Shown here piece by piece: positions 10,055 through 19,551 of a stretch of 64,000 bases of DNA (positions are counted from its first letter, which is position 1; the number at the start of each line of letters is the position of its first letter). The notes beneath the pieces were generated by a model, which was not told the origin of the DNA, searched no databases, and saw nothing but the letters and a program-made list of their open reading frames with translations. Source of the stretch: Vreelandella populi (GTDB lineage: Bacteria; Pseudomonadota; Gammaproteobacteria; Pseudomonadales; Halomonadaceae); contig NZ_RZHE01000004.1 in NCBI RefSeq assembly GCF_003989825.1, positions 1-64,000 of the forward strand. Direction: 5' to 3'. A program made the translations under genes and the position numbers.

Positions 10055-11428
10055 GTGAGAGTGTCGCATTTGCCCCACTACCGTTTAATGAAACGCCCTG
10101 CGCTACTGATCAACACACCGTTGGTGGACCGCTTACCTCCTGAAGCGCGTGTTCAGCGCAGGCGTTTACGCGCCTGCCATGAGTGTGACTGGGTTTCAGC
10201 CCTGCCGCCACTTGGCTCAGGAGAGAAAGCCAGCTGCCCACGCTGCGGGCATGTTCTGGTAAAACGTCATCGTTACCCTGCCCAACGTAGCATGGCACTT
10301 GCTATTGCAGCACTCATCGCCTTGCTAGTGGCTGTATCGTTCCCTTTCGTCAGCTTCAGTGTCAGCGGCGTGAGCAATCGTATCGAGCTTTCCCAAACGG
10401 CCACCACGCTCATTGCCTTTCACCAGCCAATTGTTGGCATCATTGTCATCATGACGATTGCCGTGCTACCCGCCATTTATTTACTTAACGTCATCTGGTT
10501 GCAGCTAGGCCTTTTACATGGCAAGCCACTGTATTTTAGTCGCGATATCGCTCGTTCACTGGCTCATTTAACGCCCTGGATGATGGCGGATGTATTTATC
10601 ATCGGGGCGTTGGTCAGTTTGATCAAAATAGCGGGCATGGCGGAAATTGAGTTGGGCGTTTCGTTTTGGGGGTTTTGTGTATTTACCATTCTATTGTTGA
10701 TGACAATTCAGTCTATTGACGCCGACTGGATGTGGTTTTCGTTAGAAGGCGAACCCCTGGCCCCAGAAAACACACAAACAGGCGCCACGGCCGCTAGCCA
10801 GCATTTAACGGGTTGCCCTACTTGTGGGCTAATTAACGCACTGCCCCCTGGCCGGAAGTCTCGCTGTATACGCTGCCATGAAAAACTCCACCCCCGGCTG
10901 CCAAATAGCCTTCAGCGCACTTGGGCGCTATTAGGCGCGGCCACGATAATGTACATACCGGCAAATGTTTACCCCATCATGACCACGACAAGCCTTGGTC
11001 ATAGCGGTTCGTCCACGATTGTTGGTGGTGTGGTCGAATTAATACAGATGGGCTCCTGGCCGGTGGCCGCCATTATCTTCATTGCCAGCGTTATCGTTCC
11101 GGTAGGCAAGCTATTGGCGCTTTCCTGGCTGTGTATTGCCGTACAGCGCAGCGATAGACCCAACAGCATCAGTCGTACCAAACTTTATCGGATTACTGAA
11201 TTTATCGGCCGCTGGTCGATGGTGGATGTCTTCGTGGTCGCCATTCTGGTCGCCTTGATTCGCGCCGGCTCACTGATGTCCATCACCCCAGGGCCGGCAG
11301 CACTGGCGTTTGGTTCAGTGGTGGTTTTAACCATGCTGGCCGCCATGACATTTGACCCCCGCTTGATATGGGACGCACCCCAAGTAGATGCATCCCCATC
11401 AGATCATAGCCATCCAGGGAGCCATTAA
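10055..11428 (+). CDS. pqiA: Paraquat-inducible protein A (PqiA)
   Basis: Multi-spanning inner-membrane component of the PqiABC envelope lipid-transport system. The 457 residues carry two PqiA modules. Each begins with a zinc-ribbon-like four-Cys motif (C41/C44/C61/C64 and a second CPTC...CIRC group around 255-275), followed by four predicted membrane helices. The stop overlaps the pqiB start by one base. The start is uncertain: the GTG at 10055 gives the full frame, GTG 10061 and ATG 10088 are alternatives, and none has a strong ribosome site. Confidence 0.92.
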   Translation: MRVSHLPHYRLMKRPALLINTPLVDRLPPEARVQRRRLRACHECDWVSALPPLGSGEKASCPRCGHVLVKRHRYPAQRSMALAIAALIALLVAVSFPFVSFSVSGVSNRIELSQTATTLIAFHQPIVGIIVIMTIAVLPAIYLLNVIWLQLGLLHGKPLYFSRDIARSLAHLTPWMMADVFIIGALVSLIKIAGMAEIELGVSFWGFCVFTILLLMTIQSIDADWMWFSLEGEPLAPENTQTGATAASQHLTGCPTCGLINALPPGRKSRCIRCHEKLHPRLPNSLQRTWALLGAATIMYIPANVYPIMTTTSLGHSGSSTIVGGVVELIQMGSWPVAAIIFIASVIVPVGKLLALSWLCIAVQRSDRPNSISRTKLYRITEFIGRWSMVDVFVVAILVALIRAGSLMSITPGPAALAFGSVVVLTMLAAMTFDPRLIWDAPQVDASPSDHSHPGSH

Positions 11429-13098
11429 TGGGTAACGAAACCCCGACTTTCAATGAAGAGCCTGATCTCAACAAGGCCAAGTCTTCACGCCAAACACGTC
11501 TTTCGCCCATCTGGATAGTACCTATAGTAGCCATCATCATTGGCTTATGGCTGGTGTACGATAATTACACTAGCCGTGGCACCGTGATTACCTTAACCAT
11601 GAATAACGCCGAAGGCATCGAAGCAGGCAATACGTTAATTCGTAGCCGCAACGTTGAGATTGGGTTTGTACAAAGCGTGCAGCTTTCCGATGACTTAAGC
11701 CATGCTGTCATTACAGCGCGCATTCAGCCTCAGGCGGACTCCATGTTACGTGAGGATAGCCGCTTCTGGGTGGTCAAACCGCGTATTGGACGTGAAGGTA
11801 TTAGTGGCCTGGGCACCGTGCTATCGGGCGCTTATATTCAGCTAGAACCTGGAAACTTAGAAGAGCAACGCCGTGAGTTTCCAGTTAGTGATGCCCCACC
11901 GGTCGCTACAGCGGGCATGGCTGGACTTAACATCAGCTTAATCAGCCAACTGGGCAACTCTCTACGCGTTGGAGATCCGATCTCCTACCAAGGTTACACC
12001 GTAGGTCGCGTGGAAGAGACCAGCTTTGACCCGGAATTGCGTACGATGCACCACCAGATCTTCATTGAGGAGCCTTACGCACAGCTTGTAACGGACAGTA
12101 CTCGCTTTTGGACGTCCAGCGCTGTCGATTTCCGCCTAGATGCCAATGGTTTTCGAGTGAACGTAGAGTCGTTTGAAGCCTTGCTGGGCGGTGGTGTAAC
12201 CTTCGGCGTGCCAGAAGACTTACCCATGGGGCGTCCGGTTGAACCAGGTGCCCAATTCAATCTTTATAGTGACGAAGACGATGCACGAGAAGGTACGTTT
12301 AACCGGTATCTGGAGTACGTGCTTCTAGTGGATGAGACAGTACGTGGCCTGTCACGCGGCGCGCCGGTTGAATTTCGTGGTGTGCGCATGGGCACCGTAG
12401 CCGCTGTTCCCTGGAAGTTTACCGCCGCCCAGCCTGATTCTCGTGCCCGTTTCGCCATCCCCGTGCTGATTCGCATTGAGCCTCAGCGCATGGGAATTGA
12501 AAATAGCGATATTGATCTGGATGAGTGGGAAGCACGTTTTAATCGCATGTTTGCCCTCGGGCTTCGCGCCTCGCTTAAAAATGCCAACCTCCTAACCGGG
12601 GCGCTATTCGTAGACCTTAATTTCCAGCGCGATGCGGATGCACCGTACATAGCTGAAACGTTTTCTGACCGCACGGTTTTCCCGACCGTAGCCGGTGGCT
12701 TTGCCCAGATTCAGGCGCAGATAACCGATCTGTTGGATAAACTAAATGCCCTTGAAGTGGAACCCCTGCTGGCCGGTCTGGATCGCAACCTGCAAGCTTC
12801 GGAAAGCATGTTGAATGAAGTGCGCGAGGTAAGCACCTCACTAAACCAGCTGCTTAGTGACCCTGACACCCAGGCAGTCGGCGGCAATCTTAACGCCACC
12901 CTTGAAGAACTGCGCGGTACCTTGCAGGGCGTTTCGCCCTCCTCACCGGCATATCAGGATTTAACCTCAGCTATTGAACGCCTGGATCGGTTGATGCGAG
13001 ACCTGCAGCCGCTGACCCGCACCCTAAATGAAAATCCGCGGGCACTGCTGTTTGATAATCTGGATACTCAAGACCCCATACCGCGTGCACCGCGCTAA
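11428..13098 (+). CDS. pqiB: Paraquat-inducible protein B (PqiB), MCE-domain protein
   Basis: Periplasm-spanning MCE (MlaD-like) protein anchored by one N-terminal helix (about 28-48, SPIWIVPIVAIIIGLWLVYD). Three MCE-like modules follow (about 50-140, 160-225 and 290-400), then a C-terminal helical region (about 430-556) of the kind that forms the needle in PqiB hexamers. The length of 556 is close to E. coli PqiB (546). A GGGAG ribosome site sits inside the end of pqiA, and the genes overlap by one base. With PqiA and PqiC it is expected to move phospholipids between inner and outer membranes. Confidence 0.93.
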   Translation: MGNETPTFNEEPDLNKAKSSRQTRLSPIWIVPIVAIIIGLWLVYDNYTSRGTVITLTMNNAEGIEAGNTLIRSRNVEIGFVQSVQLSDDLSHAVITARIQPQADSMLREDSRFWVVKPRIGREGISGLGTVLSGAYIQLEPGNLEEQRREFPVSDAPPVATAGMAGLNISLISQLGNSLRVGDPISYQGYTVGRVEETSFDPELRTMHHQIFIEEPYAQLVTDSTRFWTSSAVDFRLDANGFRVNVESFEALLGGGVTFGVPEDLPMGRPVEPGAQFNLYSDEDDAREGTFNRYLEYVLLVDETVRGLSRGAPVEFRGVRMGTVAAVPWKFTAAQPDSRARFAIPVLIRIEPQRMGIENSDIDLDEWEARFNRMFALGLRASLKNANLLTGALFVDLNFQRDADAPYIAETFSDRTVFPTVAGGFAQIQAQITDLLDKLNALEVEPLLAGLDRNLQASESMLNEVREVSTSLNQLLSDPDTQAVGGNLNATLEELRGTLQGVSPSSPAYQDLTSAIERLDRLMRDLQPLTRTLNENPRALLFDNLDTQDPIPRAPR

Positions 13099-13111
13099 GA
13101 AGGATAACGCC

Positions 13112-13708
13112 ATGCGCCTATTACATTTGAAGTGTTTATCGCTAATCGGCTTATGCCTTGCACTGGCGGCCTGTGCAAGTAGTGTGACGCCACCCGCACG
13201 TTACAAGCTGCCGGAAAGTCAGCTGGTCAATACGCCCAGCAACCCTCAGGGCACGCTGCAAGTACGCGCGCCGCGCCTTGCCCACTATCTGGATGTTGAC
13301 GGCATCGTCATGCAGTTGGATGACATCACGCTTAACGAGGCGCGTGAGCATCAGTGGGCGGAAAGCATTGGTCGTCAGCTAGCACGCAATTTGCGCACAC
13401 AGCTATCGCAAGCGCTGCCCTCCATTCGCGTGATACGAGATGATGGTGGCCAGCCAGGAGCGCTTACCCTGCGCATTGATGTCGACCAGTTTCAGGGGCG
13501 TCATGACGGAATCGCGGTTGCAAGTGGCCAATGGCAGTTACGCAATCCTGATGATGAGCTTCTGGTAATGGAAAGCTTTTCTGCTCAGACGGCATTGGAT
13601 GATGATGGCTATCCTGCCCTGGTACGTGCGCTGAGCGCCAGCTGGGACAAGGTTGCCAAACAAATTGCTGACCAGATAAACCAAGGCCGTTATTTCACTG
13701 AACGTTGA
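13112..13708 (+). CDS. pqiC: PqiC outer-membrane lipoprotein (ABC-type transport auxiliary family)
   Basis: Lipoprotein partner of PqiAB in the outer-membrane inner leaflet. The ATG at 13112 is chosen because it follows an AAGGATAA ribosome site and gives a clean lipoprotein signal peptide, with lipobox LALAAC and Cys21. The longer frame starting at 13028 would run back into pqiB and bury the signal. The mature region resembles the ABC_trans_aux fold (PARYKL start, ITLNEAREHQWAESIGRQLARNLRTQL). The gene is 198 residues and ends just before a hairpin terminator. Confidence 0.88.
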   Translation: MRLLHLKCLSLIGLCLALAACASSVTPPARYKLPESQLVNTPSNPQGTLQVRAPRLAHYLDVDGIVMQLDDITLNEAREHQWAESIGRQLARNLRTQLSQALPSIRVIRDDGGQPGALTLRIDVDQFQGRHDGIAVASGQWQLRNPDDELLVMESFSAQTALDDDGYPALVRALSASWDKVAKQIADQINQGRYFTER

Positions 13709-13745
13709 TTGAGCTTGAATACTCACGCAATCAATCCTGACGAGA

Positions 13746-13790
13746 ATGCCCGCTTGGTAACATCTTCATGTTACACTGCGGGCATATTTT
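13746..13790 (+). terminator. Terminator after pqiABC
   Basis: Long hairpin: outer stem ATGCCCGC/GCGGGCAT (13746-13753 with 13778-13785), inner stem GTAACAT/ATGTTAC (13757-13763 with 13768-13774), CTTC loop, then an ATTTT tail. It ends the pqi operon. The remaining stretch 13791-14012 shows no gene or recognised element apart from the RBS of rhlE. Confidence 0.75.
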
Positions 13791-14012
13791 GAATGCCGAT
13801 ATTACGTTGTCCCCATTGCCCAATGCCCGTCTCTTCCATACTGATCACATAAATTCATGGTCATACGTGGCTAATCAACGATCATCGCGGCCTAGCGAAT
13901 TATCTGGCAAACTTCGCTGCGCGACGGTAATCATCCTCGCCTTTTGTAAAAATTACGCCTAATGCAATGCTTTAATAAAGCGGTTGCCCTATTAGGCAAT
14001 TGCGGAGAACGC

Positions 14013-15260
14013 ATGAGCTTTTCTGAACTTGGTTTGCACGACGATTTATTACGTGCCATTACTGCACAAGGCTATACCCAGCCGACCCCTATTCAATTAA
14101 AGGCCATTCCGGTTGTTCTGGAAGGCCGTGATCTGCTTGCAAGCGCCCAGACAGGCACAGGTAAAACGGCAGGCTTTACGCTTCCCATGCTGCAGCGACT
14201 TTCTGGCGGCAAGCGCCCAGGAAAACGCCAGGTTCGCGCTCTGGTACTGACCCCCACGCGAGAGCTTGCTGCTCAGGTAGGTGAAAGTGTGGCCGCTTAT
14301 GGCCAACATTTGGCACTGCGTTCACACATTATTTTTGGTGGCGTTGGTCAACAGCCCCAAGTGGACGCGCTTAAAGCGGGTTTGGACGTCCTTATTGCCA
14401 CACCAGGTCGTCTACTGGATTTACAGCAACAGGGCTATGTAGATCTTTCAGCCGTTGAAATCCTGGTACTTGATGAAGCCGATCGCATGCTGGACATGGG
14501 GTTTATTCACGATATTAAACGCCTGCTACGCTTGGTACCCAAACAGCGTCAAAATCTGCTGTTCTCTGCCACGTTTTCAAATGAAATTCAAACACTGGCC
14601 CAGCAACTGCTCAACAACCCGGCCCTGATTGAAGTGGCACCCCGTAACACGACAGCAGAGAAGATCGAACAGGCTGTTTACCGCGTCGACCGAGATAAAA
14701 AGCGCGAACTTCTGGCGCACCTGATTCAACGTCATGGCTGGTTTCAGGTATTGGTATTTACCCGCACCAAGCATGGCGCCAACCGGCTTGCCGAGCAGCT
14801 GTCCAAGCAGGATATTCCGGCCATGGCCATTCATGGCAATAAAAGCCAGGGTGCGCGTACCCGTGCTCTAGGTGCGTTCAAAAGCGGCGACCTGCAAGTG
14901 CTGGTAGCGACTGATATCGCTGCACGCGGGCTCGATATCAGTGAGCTCCCCCACGTCGTCAACTTTGACTTGCCTAACGTGGCCGAAGATTACGTACACC
15001 GCATCGGGCGTACCGGTCGCGCGGGCAGTAACGGCGAAGCGGTTTCCCTTGTATGTGTGGATGAGCACGGCCTGCTGGGCAATATTGAGCGCCTGATCAA
15101 GCAGAACCTTCCCAAGCATATTGAACCAGGCTTTGAGCCCGACCCCAATGCCAAGCCAGAGCCCATTGAGAACGGCCGTCGTCAGCCTCAGGCTCGCCGT
15201 AAGCCCAGTCGTGAAGCTGCAAAACCCAGCGGTGAACGTCGCCGCCGCGCACGCCGCTAG
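14013..15260 (+). CDS. rhlE: DEAD-box RNA helicase, RhlE family
   Basis: ATP-dependent RNA helicase acting on structured RNA and ribosome assembly or decay. Family motifs are in order: Q motif near 22-28 (YTQPTPIQ), AQTGTGKT at 45-52, PTRELA, a DEAD box ([11 protein letters not shown]), SAT, and the C-terminal [11 protein letters not shown] basic, Arg-rich tail ([23 protein letters not shown]) likely adds RNA affinity. The start at 14013 (MSFSELGL, 415 residues) follows a GGAG site and matches the usual RhlE N-terminus. The frame is open back to 13962 but that extension is unlike the family. Confidence 0.93.
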   Translation: MSFSELGLHDDLLRAITAQGYTQPTPIQLKAIPVVLEGRDLLASAQTGTGKTAGFTLPMLQRLSGGKRPGKRQVRALVLTPTRELAAQVGESVAAYGQHLALRSHIIFGGVGQQPQVDALKAGLDVLIATPGRLLDLQQQGYVDLSAVEILVLDEADRMLDMGFIHDIKRLLRLVPKQRQNLLFSATFSNEIQTLAQQLLNNPALIEVAPRNTTAEKIEQAVYRVDRDKKRELLAHLIQRHGWFQVLVFTRTKHGANRLAEQLSKQDIPAMAIHGNKSQGARTRALGAFKSGDLQVLVATDIAARGLDISELPHVVNFDLPNVAEDYVHRIGRTGRAGSNGEAVSLVCVDEHGLLGNIERLIKQNLPKHIEPGFEPDPNAKPEPIENGRRQPQARRKPSREAAKPSGERRRRARR

Positions 15261-15272
15261 CCCGCTGACAAG

Positions 15273-15303
15273 GAATATGCGATGGTTACCCCCTCGCATA
15301 TTC
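15273..15303 (+). terminator. Hairpin after rhlE, possible weak terminator
   Basis: Ten-base perfect stem GAATATGCGA/TCGCATATTC (15273-15282 with 15294-15303) with an 11-nt loop lies between rhlE and the next gene. No U-run follows, so it may stabilise the rhlE 3' end rather than terminate transcription. Confidence 0.4.
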
Positions 15304-15338
15304 TCATGCGTTGAATAAAACATTATCAGGGAGCGATC

Positions 15339-15842
15339 ATGTCCTCGTCTCAATATATTGCTGAATATCGTCAGTGGCTTACCTTTCAGCGCCAGGAACA
15401 GCTTAGCCGTGAGCATCAAGGCGTTTCGCAACGTTTAGAAGATGCCCGTGCCTCCTCTAAACAGGTGGTGCAGGCCTATCGTAGCATGGCCGAAAAAGCC
15501 TCCAACGAAGGCGCCTGTTACCGAACGCTATTCTTGCGTGAGCGCGATAACGAACAAGCACTGCCGTGTGAAGGCTGGCTGTTTATCAGGCGCGTACTTA
15601 GCGAAGACAACAGTACGCGCGTTCGCGCTACGCTGATTGAAACCTTTACCTTGGAAGACGGCATCATGGCCCCGGGTGACAAACCCGCTCAGAAAGTCAC
15701 GCTTGAGATATTCGATAAGATCGATATCAACAAGGGCATGCGTACCAGCGTGCGTGTTGACTGTCTGGAAACGCCTAAGGACTACCACTTCATCACATTA
15801 CTTGATGCCGTGCGCGGTGATTTACGCCCTTACCTCAAGTAA
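15339..15842 (+). CDS. Conserved-looking hypothetical protein, 167 aa
   Basis: Not recognised. The soluble 167-residue product starts with a charged helical region (about 1-60, many Gln/Glu/Arg, coiled-coil-like) followed by a mixed alpha/beta part (EGWLFIRRVLSEDNSTRVRATLIETFTLEDG). It has no signal peptide or membrane segment. A good GGGAG ribosome site precedes the ATG and codon usage looks like its neighbours, so it is very probably a real gene. It ends 6 nt before an MFS transporter gene and may be co-transcribed with it. No function can be assigned. Confidence 0.75.
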   Translation: MSSSQYIAEYRQWLTFQRQEQLSREHQGVSQRLEDARASSKQVVQAYRSMAEKASNEGACYRTLFLRERDNEQALPCEGWLFIRRVLSEDNSTRVRATLIETFTLEDGIMAPGDKPAQKVTLEIFDKIDINKGMRTSVRVDCLETPKDYHFITLLDAVRGDLRPYLK

Positions 15843-15848
15843 AATGTC

Positions 15849-17045
15849 ATGTTAGCCCGTCGTTCGCTTACCTTTATCTTACTGATGATCGTGGTGGGAC
15901 TGAATTTGCGTCCCGCGCTCTCATCAGTCGCTCCTTTGCTTGCTCGATTGCAGGAAACCGCTGGCCTTTCGGCTGCCGCCGCAGGCGTGCTTACTACACT
16001 GCCAGTGCTTTTTTTAGGCTTAAGCGCTCCACTCGCTCCGCTACTGGCGCAGCGCTTAGGTAGTGAGCGTGCGCTTAGTGCCGCATTGCTACTGCTGGCG
16101 GCAGGCTTGATACTTCGCGGTTTACCACTACCTGGAGTGCTGTTCATTGGCTCAGCCATGGCGGGCGGGGCTATCGGTATTAGTGGCACCTTGTTACCTG
16201 CCCTGGTCAAGCGCGAACTGCCTGAAAGTGCCGACTTACTGACCGGCCTTTACACCATGGCGCTCTGCCTGGGGGGCGCCCTAGGCGCCGGACTTAGCGT
16301 ACCCCTTACTCTGTGGTTAGGCAGCTGGCAGGCAAGTTTAATGAGCTGGTCGCTGCTCGCCCTGATCGCCCTTATAGTTTGGCATTTTCAGATGCCCAAC
16401 ACGCATGCTCAAGGCACAGTTAAAGCACCTTCAGGCCTTCTGCGGCTATTGAGCAAACCGCTGACGTGGCAAGTTATGTTGTTTATGGGTATTCAATCAT
16501 CCATGGCCTACATCGTGTTTGGCTGGCTGCCTACGCTGCTAATTGATCGTGGCTACGATGAAGCCAGCGCAGGGTGGACCATGGCAATTTCCATCATGTG
16601 CCAGTTGGCCTCAGCCTTGGGTGCGCCCTGGCTTGCTCGTCTGGGCCATGACCAACGCCCCGCCTTACTACTGGTACTCTCTTGCACGGCGCTGGGACTT
16701 TGGATGCTGCTGATTGCGCCTTTAGTCTGGAAATGGCCAGGCGCCGTTTTCCTAGGCCTGGGTCAGGGCGGAAGTTTTAGCTTGGCACTTAGCCTTTTAG
16801 TATTGCGAACCTCAAACTCGCGCCTAGCGGGCCAGCTATCCGGTCTGGTTCAGGGAGGCGGCTACGTAATTGCAGCTCTTGGTCCTTTTGGCGTCGGGCT
16901 ACTACTACAAGCGGGTATTCACGCCGACTATATTGCCTGGCTACTAATTTTCTTAGTAGGTGTCTGCTGTGGCTTTGCTCTTCTGGTTGGGCGCAAGCGT
17001 CAATTGGACGACCAGGACGGCGTACTAAAGATTCATTATCATTAG
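15849..17045 (+). CDS. MFS transporter, CynX/NimT family
   Basis: Inner-membrane major facilitator of about 12 helices, 398 residues. The N-terminal signature (VVGLNLRPALSSVAPLL) and the segment AGVLTTLPVLFLGLSAPLAPLLAQRLG match the cyanate/2-nitroimidazole permease group (CynX/NimT/YeaN). Substrates of this family vary (cyanate, nitroimidazoles, other small anions) and nothing nearby, such as a cyanase, points to one. The start lies 6 nt after the preceding small gene. The ribosome site is weak. Confidence 0.85.
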   Translation: MLARRSLTFILLMIVVGLNLRPALSSVAPLLARLQETAGLSAAAAGVLTTLPVLFLGLSAPLAPLLAQRLGSERALSAALLLLAAGLILRGLPLPGVLFIGSAMAGGAIGISGTLLPALVKRELPESADLLTGLYTMALCLGGALGAGLSVPLTLWLGSWQASLMSWSLLALIALIVWHFQMPNTHAQGTVKAPSGLLRLLSKPLTWQVMLFMGIQSSMAYIVFGWLPTLLIDRGYDEASAGWTMAISIMCQLASALGAPWLARLGHDQRPALLLVLSCTALGLWMLLIAPLVWKWPGAVFLGLGQGGSFSLALSLLVLRTSNSRLAGQLSGLVQGGGYVIAALGPFGVGLLLQAGIHADYIAWLLIFLVGVCCGFALLVGRKRQLDDQDGVLKIHYH

Positions 17046-17082
17046 CCTGGGCCTATCTCCAGGTGCGTTAGGAAAATATGCG

Positions 17083-18153
17083 ATGAGTACATTCTCACCT
17101 TTAGCCAACCCTACCTCTCGGCATGAGCGCCTGCTGGTTATTTATACCGGCGGTACGATTGGCATGCAGCAGACAGCCGGCGGGCTGGCACCGGGCGGGA
17201 ATTTTGCACAACGTATGGCCGCTGCCCTGGGCAAACTGCCTGTTGACCAGCAGCAATCGCTTCCCGCCTATGATGTTATTAGCTATACCTCTCTGATTGA
17301 TTCCAGCGCGGCCACTCCGCTTAACTGGCAGCAGCTGGCCCGCGATATTGTCACCCGCTTGACCGACTATCGGGGTTTTGTGGTCATCCATGGCACCGAT
17401 ACGCTGAGCTGGACTGCCTCAAGCCTAGCCTATCAGCTGCAAGGCCTGGACAGGCCGGTGGTGTTAACCGGTGCTATGCTGCCACTGGAAGCGCCTGGTG
17501 GCGATGGTCTGAACAACCTTCATGGCGCATTACGGTTTGCCGCTCAGTCCGGGCTTCAGGAGGTCGCCGTTTATTTTGCCAATCGACTGATGCGTGGCGT
17601 GCGCTCGGTAAAGCAGCATAGTGAAGCATTAGCCGCGTTTGCCACACCCGGCTACCCACTATTGGGCGAACGCGTAGGTAACGACTTCGTTTATTACCCA
17701 AGCCAGGGCCTGGGTGTTCAGCAGCGCGGAGCACCGCGCTTTGAATTGCCCGATTACCAGGGCATTCATCAAGGCGAAGTGGTTCGCATAGCGCTTTGGC
17801 CGGGTATGGCCGCATGGCAACTGGCCGCATGGCTAGGCGATTCGCGCGTTAAAGGCGCCGTATTACAGCTTTGGGGGGCAGGCAACCTGCCGGACGACCC
17901 GGCTCTGCTGGATGTACTTGCCGAAGCAAGCGGTGAAGGAAAGCTGTTGGCAGCCATAACTCTCTGCCCAGAGGGCAGTATACACATGGGCGCCTATGCG
18001 GCTGGGCAAGGGTTAGCCGATACCGGAGTTCTTTCAGGCGATGCCATGACGCCGGAGGCCACTTACACCAAGCTGGTGCATCTTCTAGCCCAACCGGTTG
18101 GACTGGACATACAGCGGCAGCGTTTTCTAACAGCACTGGTGGGTGAACGCTAG
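17083..18153 (+). CDS. L-asparaginase (type I-like)
   Basis: Hydrolyses L-asparagine to aspartate and ammonia. The first active-site Thr lies in YTGGTIGM (about 21-28) and the second in the HGTDTLSWTAS block (about 104-114), as in bacterial type I/II asparaginases. Lack of a signal peptide, a 356-residue length and the GAMLPLEAPGGDGLNNLHGALRFA-like segment favour the cytoplasmic AnsA type. A TAGGA site precedes the start. It stands between the MFS gene and a DUF2789 gene, both on the same strand. Confidence 0.9.
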   Translation: MSTFSPLANPTSRHERLLVIYTGGTIGMQQTAGGLAPGGNFAQRMAAALGKLPVDQQQSLPAYDVISYTSLIDSSAATPLNWQQLARDIVTRLTDYRGFVVIHGTDTLSWTASSLAYQLQGLDRPVVLTGAMLPLEAPGGDGLNNLHGALRFAAQSGLQEVAVYFANRLMRGVRSVKQHSEALAAFATPGYPLLGERVGNDFVYYPSQGLGVQQRGAPRFELPDYQGIHQGEVVRIALWPGMAAWQLAAWLGDSRVKGAVLQLWGAGNLPDDPALLDVLAEASGEGKLLAAITLCPEGSIHMGAYAAGQGLADTGVLSGDAMTPEATYTKLVHLLAQPVGLDIQRQRFLTALVGER

Positions 18154-18221
18154 ACGCTTTGGCGAAATCTATAATCTACGCTATGGTTAACAATGGTAAC
18201 CAATTGATGGAGCGTATTTTT

Positions 18222-18461
18222 ATGGAAAAGCCAGTACATTTTTTCAGTGATCTATTTGAACAGCTGGGCCTTTCATCCGATTCAGATTCGATTGAGCAGT
18301 TCATCAAGCATCATCGTCCCCTGCCAGCAGATATGGAACTTGCAGAGGCCCCCTGCTGGAATGAAGGCCAAGCTGAATTCCTGCGCGAAGCAATTGAAGA
18401 TGACGCTGACTGGGCGGAGCTGGTTGACCATCTGGATGTAGCCATGCACCAAGATAATTAA
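18222..18461 (+). CDS. DUF2789 family protein
   Basis: Small acidic soluble protein of 79 residues. The pattern MEKPVHFFSDLFEQLGLSSD followed by an acidic helical C-terminus (AEFLREAIEDDADWAELVDHLDVAM) fits DUF2789, a family of unknown function in gammaproteobacteria. The ATG at 18222 is preferred because it has a GGAG site nine bases upstream and the family N-terminus starts there. The frame is open to 18159. It converges with the VTT-family gene 12 nt away. Confidence 0.8.
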   Translation: MEKPVHFFSDLFEQLGLSSDSDSIEQFIKHHRPLPADMELAEAPCWNEGQAEFLREAIEDDADWAELVDHLDVAMHQDN

Positions 18462-18473
18462 GCTCTCTTTGTT

Positions 18474-19142
18474 TTAGCTTTTTTTGGGCGCCGCTTCAGA
18501 ACGGCGCTTGAACCAAGCCCCCACAAGCAAAAGTAGGGTGAGCGCCACGAGCGGCAATAGGACCTCAAATTGCAGAGCATCCTCCTCTTCAATGGCTTCA
18601 AGCGCTCCGTATATCGCACTGCTATAAACACCCCATTTTACTGATAGTCCCAACGCCGCCGCCAATAAAAATATCGACAGAGATATGCGACTCAACCCCG
18701 CTGCAAAGTTAATCACCGCATGGGGAAAGCCTGGCAAGACACGAAATGCACACTGAGTTAACAGGTCACTTCTCGCTTGAAGCGTTTGCGTGACGCGAAG
18801 GGTTAAGCCTTTCGGCTTCCATCTTGTACCGGTATGCGCTGCCAGCTGATACCCTCCGAACGCACCGGCCACACTGCCAAGCGTTAACAGGAGAGTGGCC
18901 ATCAGCGGCGGGTAAAAGGGGGCTATTAGCCATAACCCGATACTACCGGGCAAACCAACCGTCACGGTAAGTGCCGTCAACACGACGACCCCAGCTATAA
19001 CCGCCGGATGATAGGTGAACTGCGATACCCGATGCTTGATAGCCATCAAATCCGGGGAATACCATTGCCATAAAAAGATCAGCAATGCGATACAAGCAAT
19101 GCTTCCCGTCCACTTCCAAAAGCGAAGTGAATGGTTACCCAT
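18474..19142 (-). CDS. TVP38/TMEM64 family (VTT domain) membrane protein
   Basis: Inner-membrane protein of 222 residues with about five or six hydrophobic segments and the VTT/SNARE-associated domain (VGLPGSIGLWLIAPFYPPLMATLLLTLGSVAGA, RVLPGFPHAVINFAAGLS), related to DedA. DedA relatives act in lipid scrambling or proton-coupled transport. The role here is unknown. The start overlaps the SRPBCC gene by 8 nt, so the two are probably translated together. Confidence 0.85.
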   Translation of the reverse strand: MGNHSLRFWKWTGSIACIALLIFLWQWYSPDLMAIKHRVSQFTYHPAVIAGVVVLTALTVTVGLPGSIGLWLIAPFYPPLMATLLLTLGSVAGAFGGYQLAAHTGTRWKPKGLTLRVTQTLQARSDLLTQCAFRVLPGFPHAVINFAAGLSRISLSIFLLAAALGLSVKWGVYSSAIYGALEAIEEEDALQFEVLLPLVALTLLLLVGAWFKRRSEAAPKKS

Positions 19143-19551
19143 TCAGGCGCGCCTCAACACGCTCAAGAATCTGTCGGCTGACTTTACCCACTAGCGGCCT
19201 GGCGGCTTTATTGACAGCTTTTTCCATTAACCGATTACGGATTTCATAGCTGAGGGTCAGTGAGACTTCGGTACCCTCCGGGACTTCGCGCAATTCATAC
19301 CGTCCCTGGTTTTTGACGCCATCCAGTGATTCCCAGGCGAGCACATGGGGCGGCTGAATTTCGGTTACTGCTACCTCAAACGCCCAGTCCATCCCCACGG
19401 CGCGCACGTTCCAGCGATAATGATCGTTACCCAACGAATCAATAGAGCGTATTAGATCCGAGTAATCGGCAAAATCCTCTACTCGACGCAACAACTCAAA
19501 CACGCGCTCAGGCGGCGCATTGACGATTTCACTGTGTTCTATGATGGCCAT
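19135..19551 (-). CDS. SRPBCC family protein (polyketide cyclase/COQ10-like)
   Basis: A 138-residue START-like fold protein. The opening MAIIEHSEIVNAPPERVFELLRRVEDFADYSDLI is typical of SRPBCC/COQ10-type ligand-binding proteins that hold a hydrophobic molecule in a deep cavity. An AGAGGGA ribosome site supports the start. It is translationally coupled to the VTT membrane protein, hinting at a shared lipid- or quinone-related role (inference). It differs from RatA/PasT in sequence detail, so I do not assign that name. Confidence 0.8.
   Translation of the reverse strand: MAIIEHSEIVNAPPERVFELLRRVEDFADYSDLIRSIDSLGNDHYRWNVRAVGMDWAFEVAVTEIQPPHVLAWESLDGVKNQGRYELREVPEGTEVSLTLSYEIRNRLMEKAVNKAARPLVGKVSRQILERVEARLNG

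Noticed and set aside
13768..13962. 64-residue plus-strand ORF between pqiC and rhlE.
   Set aside because: Starts inside the pqi terminator, lacks a ribosome site and has no protein-like pattern.
14868..15431. 187-residue minus-strand ORF.
   Set aside because: Shadow of the 3' half of rhlE, whose motifs are clear on the plus strand.
18184..18202. Inverted repeat TGGTTA/TAACCA before the DUF2789 gene.
   Set aside because: Short, imperfect context and overlaps the probable leader; no known regulator matches.
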